From the NCBI GenBank assembly GCA_019914945.1, contig CM034109.1, forward strand, positions 10,656,479 through 10,720,478: a stretch of 64,000 nt of DNA. The letters are read 5' to 3'. Below the pieces are notes generated by a model that made no database searches, had not been told where the DNA came from, and saw only the letters and a list, made by a program, of their open reading frames with translations. The translations under genes and the position numbers were made by a program. Each line of letters begins with the position of its first letter. Within the stretch, counting starts at the first letter, position 1. Below, in pieces: positions 1 through 10,862 of the stretch. The DNA is from Typha latifolia (taxonomy: Eukaryota > Streptophyta > Magnoliopsida > Poales > Typhaceae).

Positions 1-290
1 CACCACACCGATCCCACAAGAGAGAAAAGGTATCAAAATTAACCACCTCAACTAAAATTCCAGAACGGAAATGCTACCACAAACCCCGTAGATTTGTCTT
101 AATCATTTGTACGCTTCCATCCCCAATTGCAAACAAAATCTCATAGTACGGATCCTATAACATCTCAATTGACTACAAAAGAATCACAAGTCCTGACCTT
201 CATAACAGAATCAACCGGCAGATCCACGATTTCGGTCAGACCAACAAACAAAATCCAAATTTGTGATGAACTGGGAGAGTGGATTCATAC

Positions 291-801
291 CTTATGGATG
301 AGGCCGTCGTCAATAATGGAGCAGCTCAATTTCTTGTACAATTCGTACAGCGCCTCCACCTCGTTCACCGTGACTTCTCAACCCGGTACAAATCAAACTT
401 TAGCCCCTCCAGATCTCGAACAATAGAAACGAAACAAAACAAGGAAAACAACAAGGGTTAGGGATTACAGTATCTGGAATCCTCGGCGAGCCTCGCGAGG
501 TCGTTTAAGGTCTTCTTCCGGGGGCGCACGGTACGAGGCGGGTGATGCTCGAAGCATCCGGCGAAGGCGTAAATTAGCGCCTCGACGATTGCTATAAATG
601 GTATGAACGCCGTGCATAACTTCTCCCCCACCGTCAGAGAGCTCGATCTCTAAGTCCACCACCACAAAAAGGAAAAGAGATCACATCGATCGATTAGCCC
701 TAGATATGCGCAAGATCGAGAATGTTACACGGGATAAAATTTAGATCGGGCGGGAGATCAACACGTACGACGGCATTGGAGGAGAGACGCGAAGAATCCA
801 T
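291..801 (-). CDS. CBL10: Calcineurin B-like protein 10 (CBL10-like) calcium sensor, N-terminal exons only
   Basis: Partial gene running off the left edge. CBL proteins bind Ca2+ through EF hands and recruit CIPK kinases; CBL10 acts at the tonoplast or plasma membrane in salt tolerance. Three exons are visible: 769-801, 469-649 and 291-373. Exon 1 starts with the ATG at 801 and ends at a strong donor (GTACGT); exon 2 begins after the TTAG ending at 650, and the phases match (0, then 1). Exon 2 encodes [12 protein letters not shown], then a hydrophobic stretch ([20 protein letters not shown]) that is the N-terminal membrane anchor typical of CBL10 and absent from CBL1-9. Exon 3 encodes [17 protein letters not shown] followed by [10 protein letters not shown], the start of the first EF-hand region. 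The remaining exons with the EF hands lie left of position 1; 1-290 reads as intron. The start is an inference from splice phase and family resemblance. Confidence 0.85.
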
Positions 802-2579
802 TCGCCTCCTCGTACAACCATCGGCTTCCCGTGCTCTCTCTTCTCTCTGTCTCTCTCTCTCCCTCCCTTGGCTGATTTTCTTGCTCTCCTCGTTATTTCA
901 AGATAAATACTATTTAAAGTTTAAACAATGATCAACGAGTGAGAATCCTATGATTGGCTCTCAAATCGATTTAGACAAATTTTTCTCCCGCACCGGCACC
1001 GCACTTTTCTCATAGTATTTCAGTTTACACCTTCCCTTTTAACTATTTGTATTTAACCCCTGTATTTACAGGAGTCAGATTGAATGACTGTGAAACAGTT
1101 AGGGTGTAAAATGATAAAAACCGATGATTAGTAGGGATCTGTTCTTATGGTTTAAGTTTAAGAAAAGTCTTTTCACATTAGTTTAGTCAATTAAGCAATA
1201 GCATTACAACGATGGGGGCGGACGGCTCTGATTGGCTGGCTAACAGGAGACGTCGGACTTCGTGATTCGTACCCTGATTGGCGTAGCACACTAGCACGGA
1301 TTACCCAATTAACCGTATGGAAGGGTGAAACGGTAATTTCAAACGTTACCATCAACCATGCCCACATTCCATCAACGCATGAGTCACCTCATCATATAAG
1401 TGGTTGGGACGATAAATCTCATACATGCCACAAACATCAACTATTTTGACGTCTTCTATGATTAGTTTTAGTTATTTTTTCCAACATAAGTGTAGTTTAA
1501 TTTTATAAACGTTGGATTACATCAACTACCGTGATCAGAGGTATAATTCTATTACATTGATATTATGGTTTTGGATTCCATACAGCAATCATGAACTATG
1601 TTCTCTTGTCTATAGGCACGCATGTACGGATAAAAGAACTTATTAATTCTAGCAGAATAAAAGATCTCGATCGGACGAACTGTAGTTAATTGGAATATAC
1701 TTTACACCTAAGTTTAATAACATGAACAAATTTTGAGACAAAAGATTGGTAGGTATATATTCAACGAAAGAAATGAATGCTGACCACTTGATTGGAGGGC
1801 CCAAATGAGTTGGAGCACGTTGGAAATGTGCTGCCAATTTTTGTCTGTGTGCATTGAAAGTTGAAACTATATATAAGCAAGCATTAGACCCTTTTCTTTC
1901 TTTTGTGCATGTATAACGTTTAATTATTATTTTATGTTTATGGATACTCTAATTATATTATAAACAGATGAAAATATTTATATTCTTGTGTGGGCAAATA
2001 AGAAAATTTAGAGTAGTAACAAATAAGAATAATAAAATATTTATAACGAGGAGAAGAAAGAAAGAAAAAAAAAAGTCTCAAAATGATGTTATTCTAACTT
2101 GGGAAGGTGATTGATTCTAGTGACGTGTAGTTGGTGCGGGGTGTCATCACTCTGTCTGTCCTTTTCCGCAAATTAAGTTACTCCAGTTACCTTAGAATGA
2201 AAGAGAAAGAAGTTACCTGAGAGATGCTGCTACACGTAACATTAATTAGTAGAGGGTTTAAATTCATAAAATATTTAATTAATTAATATTATTTCAACGT
2301 GTTTATTTGAATCAAAGTCAGCATTTAGGGTCCCACTTGGATGCTTGACACTTGTCCTCTATGGTATAATTTACAGTGCCACGTGAGTTTATATTTATTT
2401 ATTTCTTCTAGATTTGTTGATAAACTAATCTGCACCCTTACAGCAAAGAAATCTGAAAAGCAAATTAACCTTCTATTGAAAATACTAAAGAAATCAGCAT
2501 CAATCCAAATCTAGTGAGTTGATCTTTTTGTGAATTATGAGAATATTAAAAATTACAGCATTATTGCCAATCTGCGCAT

Positions 2580-2655
2580 ATCCTTTTGGTTTGAGAGGCA
2601 TCCTCACTTTAGTTGATATCCTTTTGGTTTGAGAGGCATCCTCACTTTAGTTGAT
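2580..2655. repeat. 38-bp perfect tandem duplication
   Basis: Positions 2580-2617 are repeated at 2618-2655 (unit begins ATCCTTTTGG and ends TAGTTGAT). The two copies look identical, which points to a recent slippage or repair duplication. No gene is involved. Confidence 0.9.
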
Positions 2656-2716
2656 AACAAGTCCTACAAATAAAGGACCAGGACATCATTTTTTTTGTAT
2701 GATACAATCAAGTCAA

Positions 2717-2759
2717 CTCGACCCGATCCGAAAGTTTTTGGATTTCGAGTCGGGTCGAC
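2717..2759. repeat. Imperfect GC-rich inverted repeat (hairpin)
   Basis: Arm 2717-2733 (CTCGACCCGATCCGAAA) pairs with 2743-2759 (TTTCGAGTCGGGTCGAC) around a 9-base loop, with two mismatches. It is notably GC-rich inside AT-rich intergenic DNA. It may be part of an old transposon end; no coding domain is attached. Confidence 0.6.
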
Positions 2760-2861
2760 CTCGATCCGACCGGAGTCCATAGCATCCGACGCGTTCATTA
2801 TAGTCATATGTGATCGTCGAGCGGGTTTAATGATCAGCGCTAATTATAGCCCGTAATTAAG

Positions 2862-2910
2862 CTCTCTCTCTCCCTCTCTCTCTCTCTCTATGTATATATA
2901 TATATGTATA
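2862..2910. repeat. CT-repeat followed by TA-repeat microsatellite
   Basis: An interrupted (CT)n run at about 2862-2889 is followed directly by (TA)n with TATG interruptions to 2910. Confidence 0.85.
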
Positions 2911-3057
2911 CGGTGAAACTATATTTTACCATCTCATATCTAAATTGTTCACACCCTTGTAATTTCAGTTATATCATTGTATCTTTTTATAATTATATCT
3001 AAATTAAAATCATTATTTTTTATATTTAACTCATTTATAAATTTAATTTAAAGATAC

Positions 3058-3260
3058 TCTAGAGATAAAGTTATAAATAATTAAATTAACTGTACAATAC
3101 ATTTAAAATAATACCAATCAGATTTCATGTAATAAAAATATAACAAATATATTGAACATATGTATATTTTAATTATATTTTTATTATTTAAAATTTTATT
3201 GATATTATTTTAAATGTATTTTAAAGTCTATTTAAGTATCTATAACTCTGTCTTTAATAA
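3058..3260. mobile_element. AT-rich foldback element, MITE-like
   Basis: The left arm at about 3058-3115 is roughly 80% complementary to the right arm at about 3201-3260. The core TACATTTAAAATAATA near 3098-3113 has a perfect inverted partner near 3202-3217. The palindrome continues inward: TAATAAAAATATAA pairs with TTATATTTTTATTA. The whole piece could fold into a near-continuous hairpin of about 200 bp with no coding capacity, the form of a MITE or foldback transposon. I could not define target-site duplications, so the ends are approximate. Confidence 0.55.
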
Positions 3261-3357
3261 GTAAGATAAAAAGAGTAGCAGTTTCAGCTTACATGTGAGT
3301 GAAATAAATTTAGACCGTGACCACATGGAAAAATATATATAATTTCTCCTATGTGTG

Positions 3358-3365
3358 TATATATA
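3358..3365 (+). promoter_or_regulatory. Probable TATA box of the Bowman-Birk relic
   Basis: TATATATA followed by G lies 56 bases before the ATG at 3421, leaving room for a leader of about 30 bases. This is a normal plant core-promoter layout, so the promoter may outlast the broken coding region. Confidence 0.45.
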
Positions 3366-3420
3366 GACTACCACAGACCGCATCTCATATGATTGAAAGC
3401 TTAGCTTTCATAGTGTAGCA

Positions 3421-3946
3421 ATGAGGAGCAACCCAGTAGTGATCATGGCTCTGCATACCATACTTTTACAGGGGTTAGTAGTCAACCTGTCCACTGCTCA
3501 AGACGAGGCAATCCTCCACCTCCCAGTTCAAGGTAAAGTTAATTGATCAAGCCATTATTAATTGTAGGGTTAAATACCTTTCCTCTCGGCCCCTTTGAAC
3601 TCTATTTTGGATCCCCCACTTGAAATTTTTAACTGAATAAATATGTATTTCAGAAAGTATTTTCCATGGTGGCTTAGTGTTAGATGATTTTTGTTCAAAG
3701 ATGGAGGAAGGTAAATGTATAGCTAGTGCTTTGTAGGTTTGTTGCTGTGATAAATGCACATATGTAGAAGGTCGTTCCCGCCGCAGTGCAGGTGCTTAGA
3801 CAAGAGGCCGTGGTCCTGCGACCCCAATTGTCAAACTTGCAAGCAGCTCCTGGTGAAGATTTAACCCCCGCTAGTCCAATGCATGGACGTGATTTGGGGA
3901 CTTTTGTGGTGATCCTTGCACTCCGCAAGGATTAGACAACAAGTGA
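3421..3946 (+). pseudogene. Decayed Bowman-Birk-type serine protease inhibitor
   Basis: Exon 1 (3421-3532) is intact: a 37-codon start with a hydrophobic signal peptide, ending at the donor GTAAAG. The second part (3743-3946) has the cysteine pattern of a Bowman-Birk inhibitor, but spread over three frames. CCDKC is read at 3743-3757. The reactive loop CRRSFPPQCRC, with Arg at P1 (trypsin-type), follows in another frame after what looks like a 2-base TA insertion near 3761. The same frame continues through SCDPNCQTC and reaches TAA at 3862-3864, between the two lobes. The second lobe (PPLVQCMDVIWG) follows, then a further shift near 3895 leads to FCGDPCTPQG and TGA at 3944. The likely acceptor at 3736 also mismatches the exon 1 phase. 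The intact family inhibits trypsin or chymotrypsin in seeds and wounded tissue. Several independent lesions argue against sequencing error. Confidence 0.75.
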
Positions 3947-4042
3947 AGCATGAAATTAAGTGTTTGTGTTTGTGCTTGCAGGTAGTTGTCTGTGTGTTGC
4001 TTCTTAATAATGTCGTCTGTCTGAGATGCTATGTCATGTAAT

Positions 4043-4093
<51 letters not shown>

Positions 4094-4282
4094 TGTTAGT
4101 TCCATGTTTTGGATGGCTCATCTACGCAGAATGCATGTTCTATAGTTAGTAAACAAACATGGATTTTGCTTGAATTATTTGCTTAGAGCAAACAATTTCA
4201 GAATTAGCACAATGGAAATCAATGTAAAATTCTTTCGGGTGGAAAGAAGCACTGGAACATAATATGGAGTTGCAGCAGACCT
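3947..4282. other. Convergent intergenic stretch with an ACT/CTA microsatellite
   Basis: Lies between the Bowman-Birk relic and the GLDP stop codon and probably contains the 3' untranslated regions of both. Apart from the trinucleotide repeat I see no feature. Confidence 0.6.
4043..4092. repeat. (CTA)n trinucleotide microsatellite
   Basis: Uninterrupted CTA repeats, about 16-17 units over 50 bp, in non-coding DNA. The length and purity suggest a highly polymorphic locus. Confidence 0.95.
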
Positions 4283-7200
4283 CTATGCATTAGCAGCTGC
4301 AGCTTCTTCAACCATTTGAGACACAGGGAGAAGAGTGCAGATGAGATTGCGATCCCCATACACATTATCCACACGCCCTGAGATTAAAATAAATTCCAAG
4401 AGAAATAAGAGGTGTTTTTTTTTTTTCATTTAATATGGAAATCAATTCAGTTTAGTGAGATGGATATCAGTTGATACCTGTAGTTGGCCAGAATTTGGAA
4501 CCTCTGAGCCATGCAGCAGGGAATGCAGCATACTCCCTAGAGTATGGCTTTGTCCACGTGTCACTCATTAGCAGTGATGGTGGGTGAGGAGCACCCTGAA
4601 ATTTTAACTTGCCTTTAGAATAAAACACTGAAATGTGTTGAAAGAACCCCTACTAGTATACTGGAACTATATCTAAGTTACCTTGAGGACATTATTATGA
4701 ATGTCTGCTTTGCCGCTCTCAATCTGGGCAATTTCTTCCCTGATGGAGATGAGAGCATCACAGAACCTGTCTAATTCTGCCTGCAAGCAGGAGGACCCAT
4801 GTTAAATCTTGATAGTGAGAATGAGTTGACAAGGGTAGAAGCTAAGGCTAAGAAAGAGATTAATCAGTTTCATGGCAATACTTTGCTTTCACTCTCGGTG
4901 GGTTCAATCATAAGTGTGCCTGGCACAGGCCATGACATTGTTGGTGCATGGAATCCATAATCCATGAGACGCTTTGCAACGTCTTCAGGCTCTATACCAG
5001 CAGTAGTCTGCAATAAATGATAAGATAATAAGCGCATTGCAAAGGTATATTAAGAGAATAACTTTGCAGATTTTTGGTCAAAATGAGCACCTTAAACCCT
5101 CTTAAGTCGATAATGAACTCATGGGCAACAGTTCCGTTTACTCCACGGAAAAGAACGGGGTAATGATTCTGCAGAACAATAGAAAAGGTAGCGAAATAAA
5201 TCCAGAGATGATTTCTTTATCTTGAGATGGCTATGGCTGAAATGCTAAGAAGAGGATATATCCTTGCTGATGAACTTGGCTATAAGTGAAATCATAAGGT
5301 AAAACATCCATCTAAAACAGCAGAGTAATACCTCTAGACGTTTTGCCATGTAATTTGCATTCAGGATAGCAATCTTCGAAGCGTCAGTCAGTCCCTTGGA
5401 ACCCATCATGGCTATGTATGTGTATGAGATTGGCAAAATAAGCGCAGATCCCCAAGGAGCTGCGGAAATAGTACCAAGCGGCTGGGCTTTCTCAGGGGGA
5501 GGTACCCCACCAGTAGACACCTAAGCGTGAGAAATTAGTCAGTCCAAGCCTGGATGTTGCATATGCTTTTTCTGAATGCTATCTTGCTGACAAAATCATC
5601 AGAACTTTAAACCACAATCATATATTTTCTCTTATATAGAGAGATCTAGTAATAGACAACATGAAATGAAAGGACAACAGGACTGAAACTCTGAAAATTC
5701 ATGTTGCTATTTACTTTGCACTTCTATCACAGAGATATGTCCCACAGTTCGAAAAAAAAGGAGCTGAAGAAATTAGGGAAAAAGGGGCCTTTAAAATTGA
5801 TCTGTATAAGCATCTAATGTTAATTAATTGAAGGCATCTTACAACTGGATGTGATGGTAAAAATGGTGCCAAGTGCTTCTTAACACCAATAGGACCCATG
5901 CCAGGGCCACCTCCGCCATGTGGGATGCAGAATGTCTTGTGGAGATTAAGATGGCAAACATCTGCTCCAATATAGCCAGGGCTGGTTAACCCCACCTGCA
6001 AATAAGATGATATTCTTGTTAACATGTCGAAAATATAACTAAAAGATAACAGAAAACAAGGCAGGATTCTAGGAGATTGTATTATGTGATAAGCTCTGAT
6101 CTAGATACATCATAAATACTTCCATAGGCATCTCATCCAAATCCATAAGTAATGCACAAATTACAGAAAATGAGAACAACAATAACAACAAGTACAAAAT
6201 ACTCTCATCCTGAAGGACTGACCTGTGCATTCATGTTGGCTCCATCCATGTAGACTTGCCCACCATTGTCATGAATAATCTTGCATATTTCATCAATGCC
6301 TTCTTCATAGACTCCATGGGTTGAAGGGTAAGTAACCTGACAAAGCAATTGTTAATATATATTATAAAGTTCCCATTGTTGGGCCATTCATCTGTTTTCG
6401 AGCTACAACAGCATAAATGGACTTGCTGATAGTATTAAAAAATAACCATCATTTGGGCCTTATGTGTAATGTTTAATCAAGGTTCTAAGAACAAGGTATG
6501 CAATGATCGCTGAATGGTAACATAATGTACAAGTTTTGCTAACCAATCGCTGAAAATAAAGCATAGGCAAATGTCCTTTCTCATTGCAACCTTTACTTTC
6601 CAACTGACATGATAAAGGCCAGCAGCAGAATAGCATAGATAAATTGGTCTCCAAGGATAAACTTTTTCTGAAAAAGATAAAAATAAGCATACAATTCACA
6701 AGGTGCAATATCTATACCATAAGAGCAGATAAGTTATCCTTATTTGCTTCAGCAGCTTTCCTTAACTCCTCGATGTTAATGTTCCCCTTTGAATCAGTTC
6801 CTACAGCAACTATCTTCATTCCGCACATAGCAGCACTTGCAGGATTTGTCCCATGAGCAGAGACCGGTATGATGCAGACATTGCGGTGACTGTGTCCTCT
6901 CGACTACAATAGGTTGTCAAGTATACAGTTGAGTATCTCAAACATGACAATAAGCTGTATCAGATTCTTCAAAAAAACAACAGCAACTTAACTAAGATTA
7001 CCTACCAAATGGTAAGCACGAATGACCATGAGGCCAGCATATTCTCCAGCAGCACCAGCATTTGGTTGCAAGGAGAAAGAATCAAATCCTGTGATAGTGC
7101 ACAAGAGCTCACCCAAGTTGTCGAACATTTCCTTTGAGAAAAGGCACAGAATAGAGCCTGTCGGAATTCTTGTATCTACAAGCTCCAAACATATCTTAAC

Positions 7201-9393
7201 ATGAAAGTGTTAAGGCATCCACCAATTCCCTTACCTGATAGCCTTGAGCCTGTTCAACAGGGGCAAATGGGTGAATGTTTGCAAAACTGGGCCAAGTTAC
7301 AGGCATCATCTCCACTGTAGCATTGAGTTTCATTGTGCAAGATCCCAGGGGAATCATACTGTGACACAATGAGAGATCTTTGGCTTGCAATTTATGGAGG
7401 TACCGGAGCAGCTCATGCTCTGTGTGGTACCTGGAAAGTTGAAAACACCTGTCTAAGTACTACACTATAAGATGCTAAATAACATTGAAACTTGAAGGCT
7501 CATACGAGTTAAAGATTTGGTGTGTCAAATATGGGCTCTCTCTTGCAAGACCACTAGGGATTGTGCTCTGCACATCTGAAGCAATAGATTCAGCTGTGAA
7601 GTTCACCTGAAAATTTTCAAATATCCACCTAACATTAGATTTACCTCACAATTAAAGCTAAAACCAGATACAGTGTATCACAATACTTACAGGCTTACCA
7701 CCAGCAAACACCTTGAACAACTTGTCAACATCCTCCAGCGTAGTAGTCTCATCAAAGGCCACAGTAATCTGAAAGGAACGCAATCGAGCAATTGATGCAT
7801 GTATACATCAACTCAAGAAGCAACCTTTGCAACAAAGAGGGAATGACAATAAATAAATAAATAAAAATACACATACTGTGTTCGAGTCAACAATCCTCAG
7901 ATTCATTTCATGCTTATAGGACTCCTCTGCCATAGCCTTTGCATCAGAGCAAGTAACTTTCACAGTATCAAAAAAAGGAAGATCTTGGACTGTCACTGTC
8001 CCAAGCTTCTTCAAACCAAGCGCAAAAACACCGGCGAGACCATGCACCCGCTCAGCGATTACCTTGAGGCCTTCCGGCCCGTGATACACAGCATACATCG
8101 CCGCCATATTCGCTAACAAAGCCTAAAGATCCAATTTTTATTCCCCTTGCGAGAATAAGTATCTACAAGTATATTCAGTGAGGCAATTCAGCAAACACTC
8201 CATACCTGTGCGGTACAAATGTTACTAGTGGCTTTGTCCCTCCTAATGTGCTGCTCTCTGGTCTGCATCGCCATTCTTAATGCCTGCTTCCCGGTAGAAT
8301 CCACACTGACGCCAATTATCCTCCCCGGCATCATTCGCTTGTACTCCTGTGACGTTGCAAGGAACGCGGCGTGCGGCCCACCGTACCCCATCGGCACCCC
8401 AAACCGCTGTGCGGAGCCGACGACGATGTCAGCCCCGAGCTCACCCGGAGGCTTCAACACCGTCAAGGCCAACAGATCCGACGCCATCACCACCTTAACG
8501 CCATGTGCGTGGGCATTCTTGACGAATTCGCCGTAGTCGAGCACCTCTCCTTCGGTGCCCGGATACTGGACCAGAACACCGCAGACATCACCGGACTTGT
8601 AGTCTATATCTTTGAGGTCGGAAACGACGACCTTGAGATCGAATCCATCGGCGCGAGTCTTGCAGATATCGATGGTTTGGGGATGGCAATTGGAAGCGAT
8701 CAAAAAGGTCCTTTTTTTAGACTTCTGGATGTTGTTGCACATCGCCATGGCCTCGGCGGCGGCGGTGCCCTCGTCGAGAAGCGAAGCATTCGACATGGGC
8801 AAAGCAGTGAGATCCGAGATCATGGTCTGGAAATTAAGGAGGGACTCGAGACGGCCTTGAGCGATCTCGGCTTGGTAAGGTGTGTACTGCGTATACCAAC
8901 CTGGGTTTTCCATAATATTGCGGAGGATTACGGCGGGGACGTGGGTGTTGTAGTAGCCCATGCCGATGAAGGACTTAAAGACTTTGTTCATGGAGGCGAG
9001 GCGTTGCATGTGTTCCACCATTTGGGATTCAGTGAGGCCCGCATCGAACACCTTGGAGAAGGACATGGAAGGGAGGCGGATGGATCTGGGGACGGTGGCG
9101 TCTATGAGGGAGTCGAGGGAGGAGAAGCCGCACGCGCCGGCCATGGTTGTTTGGTCGGAAGGGGAGGCGGAGTTGTGGCGTCGTGGGAAGGTGTCCGATG
9201 GGAGGAGGGTGGACGTGGAGATGGAGCGATACTGGCCGACGCCATTGCCATTGGAGGGGAAGGATTCGTAGGGATGATTGGAGAAGAGAGCGGTGAGAAG
9301 GCGAGGCGAGCTGTGGAATGGGTGGGATTGCTTCGACTGGTATATGAGACGGCGAAGGATTGCCCGAGACGCGAGGCGGCGAGCTCGCTCCAT
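4283..9393 (-). CDS. GLDP: Glycine decarboxylase P-protein (glycine dehydrogenase, decarboxylating), mitochondrial
   Basis: P-protein of the glycine cleavage complex: PLP-dependent decarboxylation of glycine and transfer of the aminomethyl group to H-protein in the mitochondrial matrix, the key step of photorespiration. Fifteen exons: 8206-9393, 7877-8122, 7691-7768, 7506-7606, 7235-7430, 7006-7131, 6718-6903, 6223-6336, 5843-5995, 5332-5520, 5091-5168, 4882-5007, 4682-4780, 4478-4595, 4283-4377. They sum to 3093 nt, 1030 residues, a normal family length. The N-terminus ([17 protein letters not shown]) is an Arg-rich presequence. Exons 1-4 hold the N-terminal GDC-P half and exons 5-15 the C-terminal half. 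The PLP-binding lysine is about K765 in NLHKTF, followed by the glycine-rich loop [13 protein letters not shown]. The C-terminus is [16 protein letters not shown]. All phases are consistent and all donors are GT. The large GC-rich first exon contrasts with the small later exons. Confidence 0.97.
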
Positions 9394-10862
9394 TGATGTT
9401 CGCGTAATTGCCTCAGTGAACTGAGGAGGCGAAGGAGGAGGAGGAGAAACCAGGGGGAGAGAGATCTTGCTTCCTCTCTGCCTCTCCTACTACTCCTGTC
9501 ACACCGGCTGTTATTCTTCTTTGGCAATGTCTTAGGTATTATAAATTTGGATACTATATTCGTATAATAAATGTTCATATAAGACCCCCCCACAAGTAAG
9601 CTATTTTCTTGGTTTACACCCTGCATATTGCCTATTCACGAATCAACCCCCCATTGTGAACGGCACTAAAAAGATAAAAATCCCATTTGTTTAACCAGAT
9701 TAGTATTTAACTTAATCCAGGGATCTCTATGTAAAAATTTGTTATTCTTCGCATATACTCAATAAAATACTGAGCGAGGTTCCAGTGGGTAGTGTAATAC
9801 ACTAATACGACAAAGATTCAGATCTAGGAAAGAAGGTGACCGGATCCTCTGCAGCACGGACTGCAGAAAGCTTTCCTAACTGGCTGCTCAATAGATTGAT
9901 AACCAATCATACCCTGGCAAGTAGAAAATGTAGAAGATCCATGCATGCAGGGTTTGCAGAGAAGTTTCTCCCGTAAGGAGTAGGTGAGTTGGTGGTGGGT
10001 GAGATGGAGGAGCCAAATGGGGGAAGAAGAAGACAGTTGAATCTGACGTGGAGGAGATGTGGGGGTACTCGTAAGAGACAGAGAGAGGATATCGTATGCC
10101 AGTGTCATGCACACAGAACTATACAACGTAGATAAATAAATAAATAAATAAATAAATAATTAGAGGAAAAAGATAGAAACAAAATAACGTGATCTGAAAC
10201 GGGAGGCGCAGCGGTGGAGGAAGAGGATGGAGTTTGGATGGACGAGGAGCGGAAGATATCTGGGCCACTCACGTCCGAGCCATTCGGGCTCCAGCCCATC
10301 TACAGATCTGGCTAAGCTTGAGTGCTTGACCAAGCTCGATATGAGACGTTGGATTCCTAGTATCAACGGCTGGGAGAAGTCGAGAGAGGCTGTAGCCGCG
10401 AGCGCCTGGGGGGCTGTCACTAAATGCTGACAGGAGTGATGGGAGGAGGACACGTGGCTGATTTGGACCTGGGGATCTGAACGATGGGACATGGGTTCGA
10501 TGGAGTCATCGGATGTGCACTAACCCAACGTATTAATTACGTACATCCAATACGAGCGATCGATTAAACCAGCTCTCATAAAGTCATGAGTCAAGGTAGC
10601 ATAGTCCCTGGTACTGGTAGGTTCAGTTCACCAACTGCATCAAATTGGATTCTAGTTTGGGCCAATCTAACCATTGAGCAATTATCCAGCCCACTCACTT
10701 ATTTGTTGGCCGTATATTATATAATATATCCCGCTATAAATTTATCTTAGTATGGGTTCAAATCTTCACCATAGTCCGAGTATCTAAGCCCAAGAATTAG
10801 GCCCATAAAAATCCCGCTGTATATTTTCATCTCCTACACTTCGCTCAAAATCTCAATCTCAA
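9394..10862. other. Intergenic region between divergent GLDP and CFM3-type genes
   Basis: Shared divergent promoter space of about 1.5 kb. TATA-like stretches on the minus strand near 9538-9580 could serve GLDP. A TAAA tetranucleotide repeat sits at 10132-10159. An open frame of about 110 codons at 10160-10492 (minus) has no family resemblance and simple composition, so I do not call it a gene. Confidence 0.55.
10132..10159. repeat. (ATAA)n tetranucleotide microsatellite
   Basis: About seven uninterrupted ATAA units in intergenic DNA. Confidence 0.9.

Larger units (their letters stand above)
802..3357. other. Intergenic, repeat-containing; upstream region of the CBL10-like gene and of the Bowman-Birk relic
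   Basis: No coding region found. The first 200 bases carry a CT-rich tract (about 836-872) in the CBL10 leader or promoter. A CACGTG G-box core lies at 2380-2385. Further right there are a 38-bp tandem duplication, a CT/TA microsatellite and a long foldback element, listed separately. The open frames here are short and show no family resemblance. Confidence 0.6.

Noticed and set aside
4043..4092. CTA repeat considered as part of a CRISPR-like or regulatory array
   Set aside because: Pure trinucleotide run without spacers in plant intergenic DNA; an ordinary microsatellite.
8371..9396. 341-codon open frame on the plus strand, antisense to GLDP exon 1
   Set aside because: It mirrors the GC-rich GLDP exon 1; its translation is Gly/Glu/Val-rich with no family resemblance, while the minus frame is an unmistakable P-protein.
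10160..10492. 110-codon minus-strand frame in the GLDP-CFM3 intergenic region
   Set aside because: Overlapped by frames in other phases and beside a TAAA repeat; no family resemblance.
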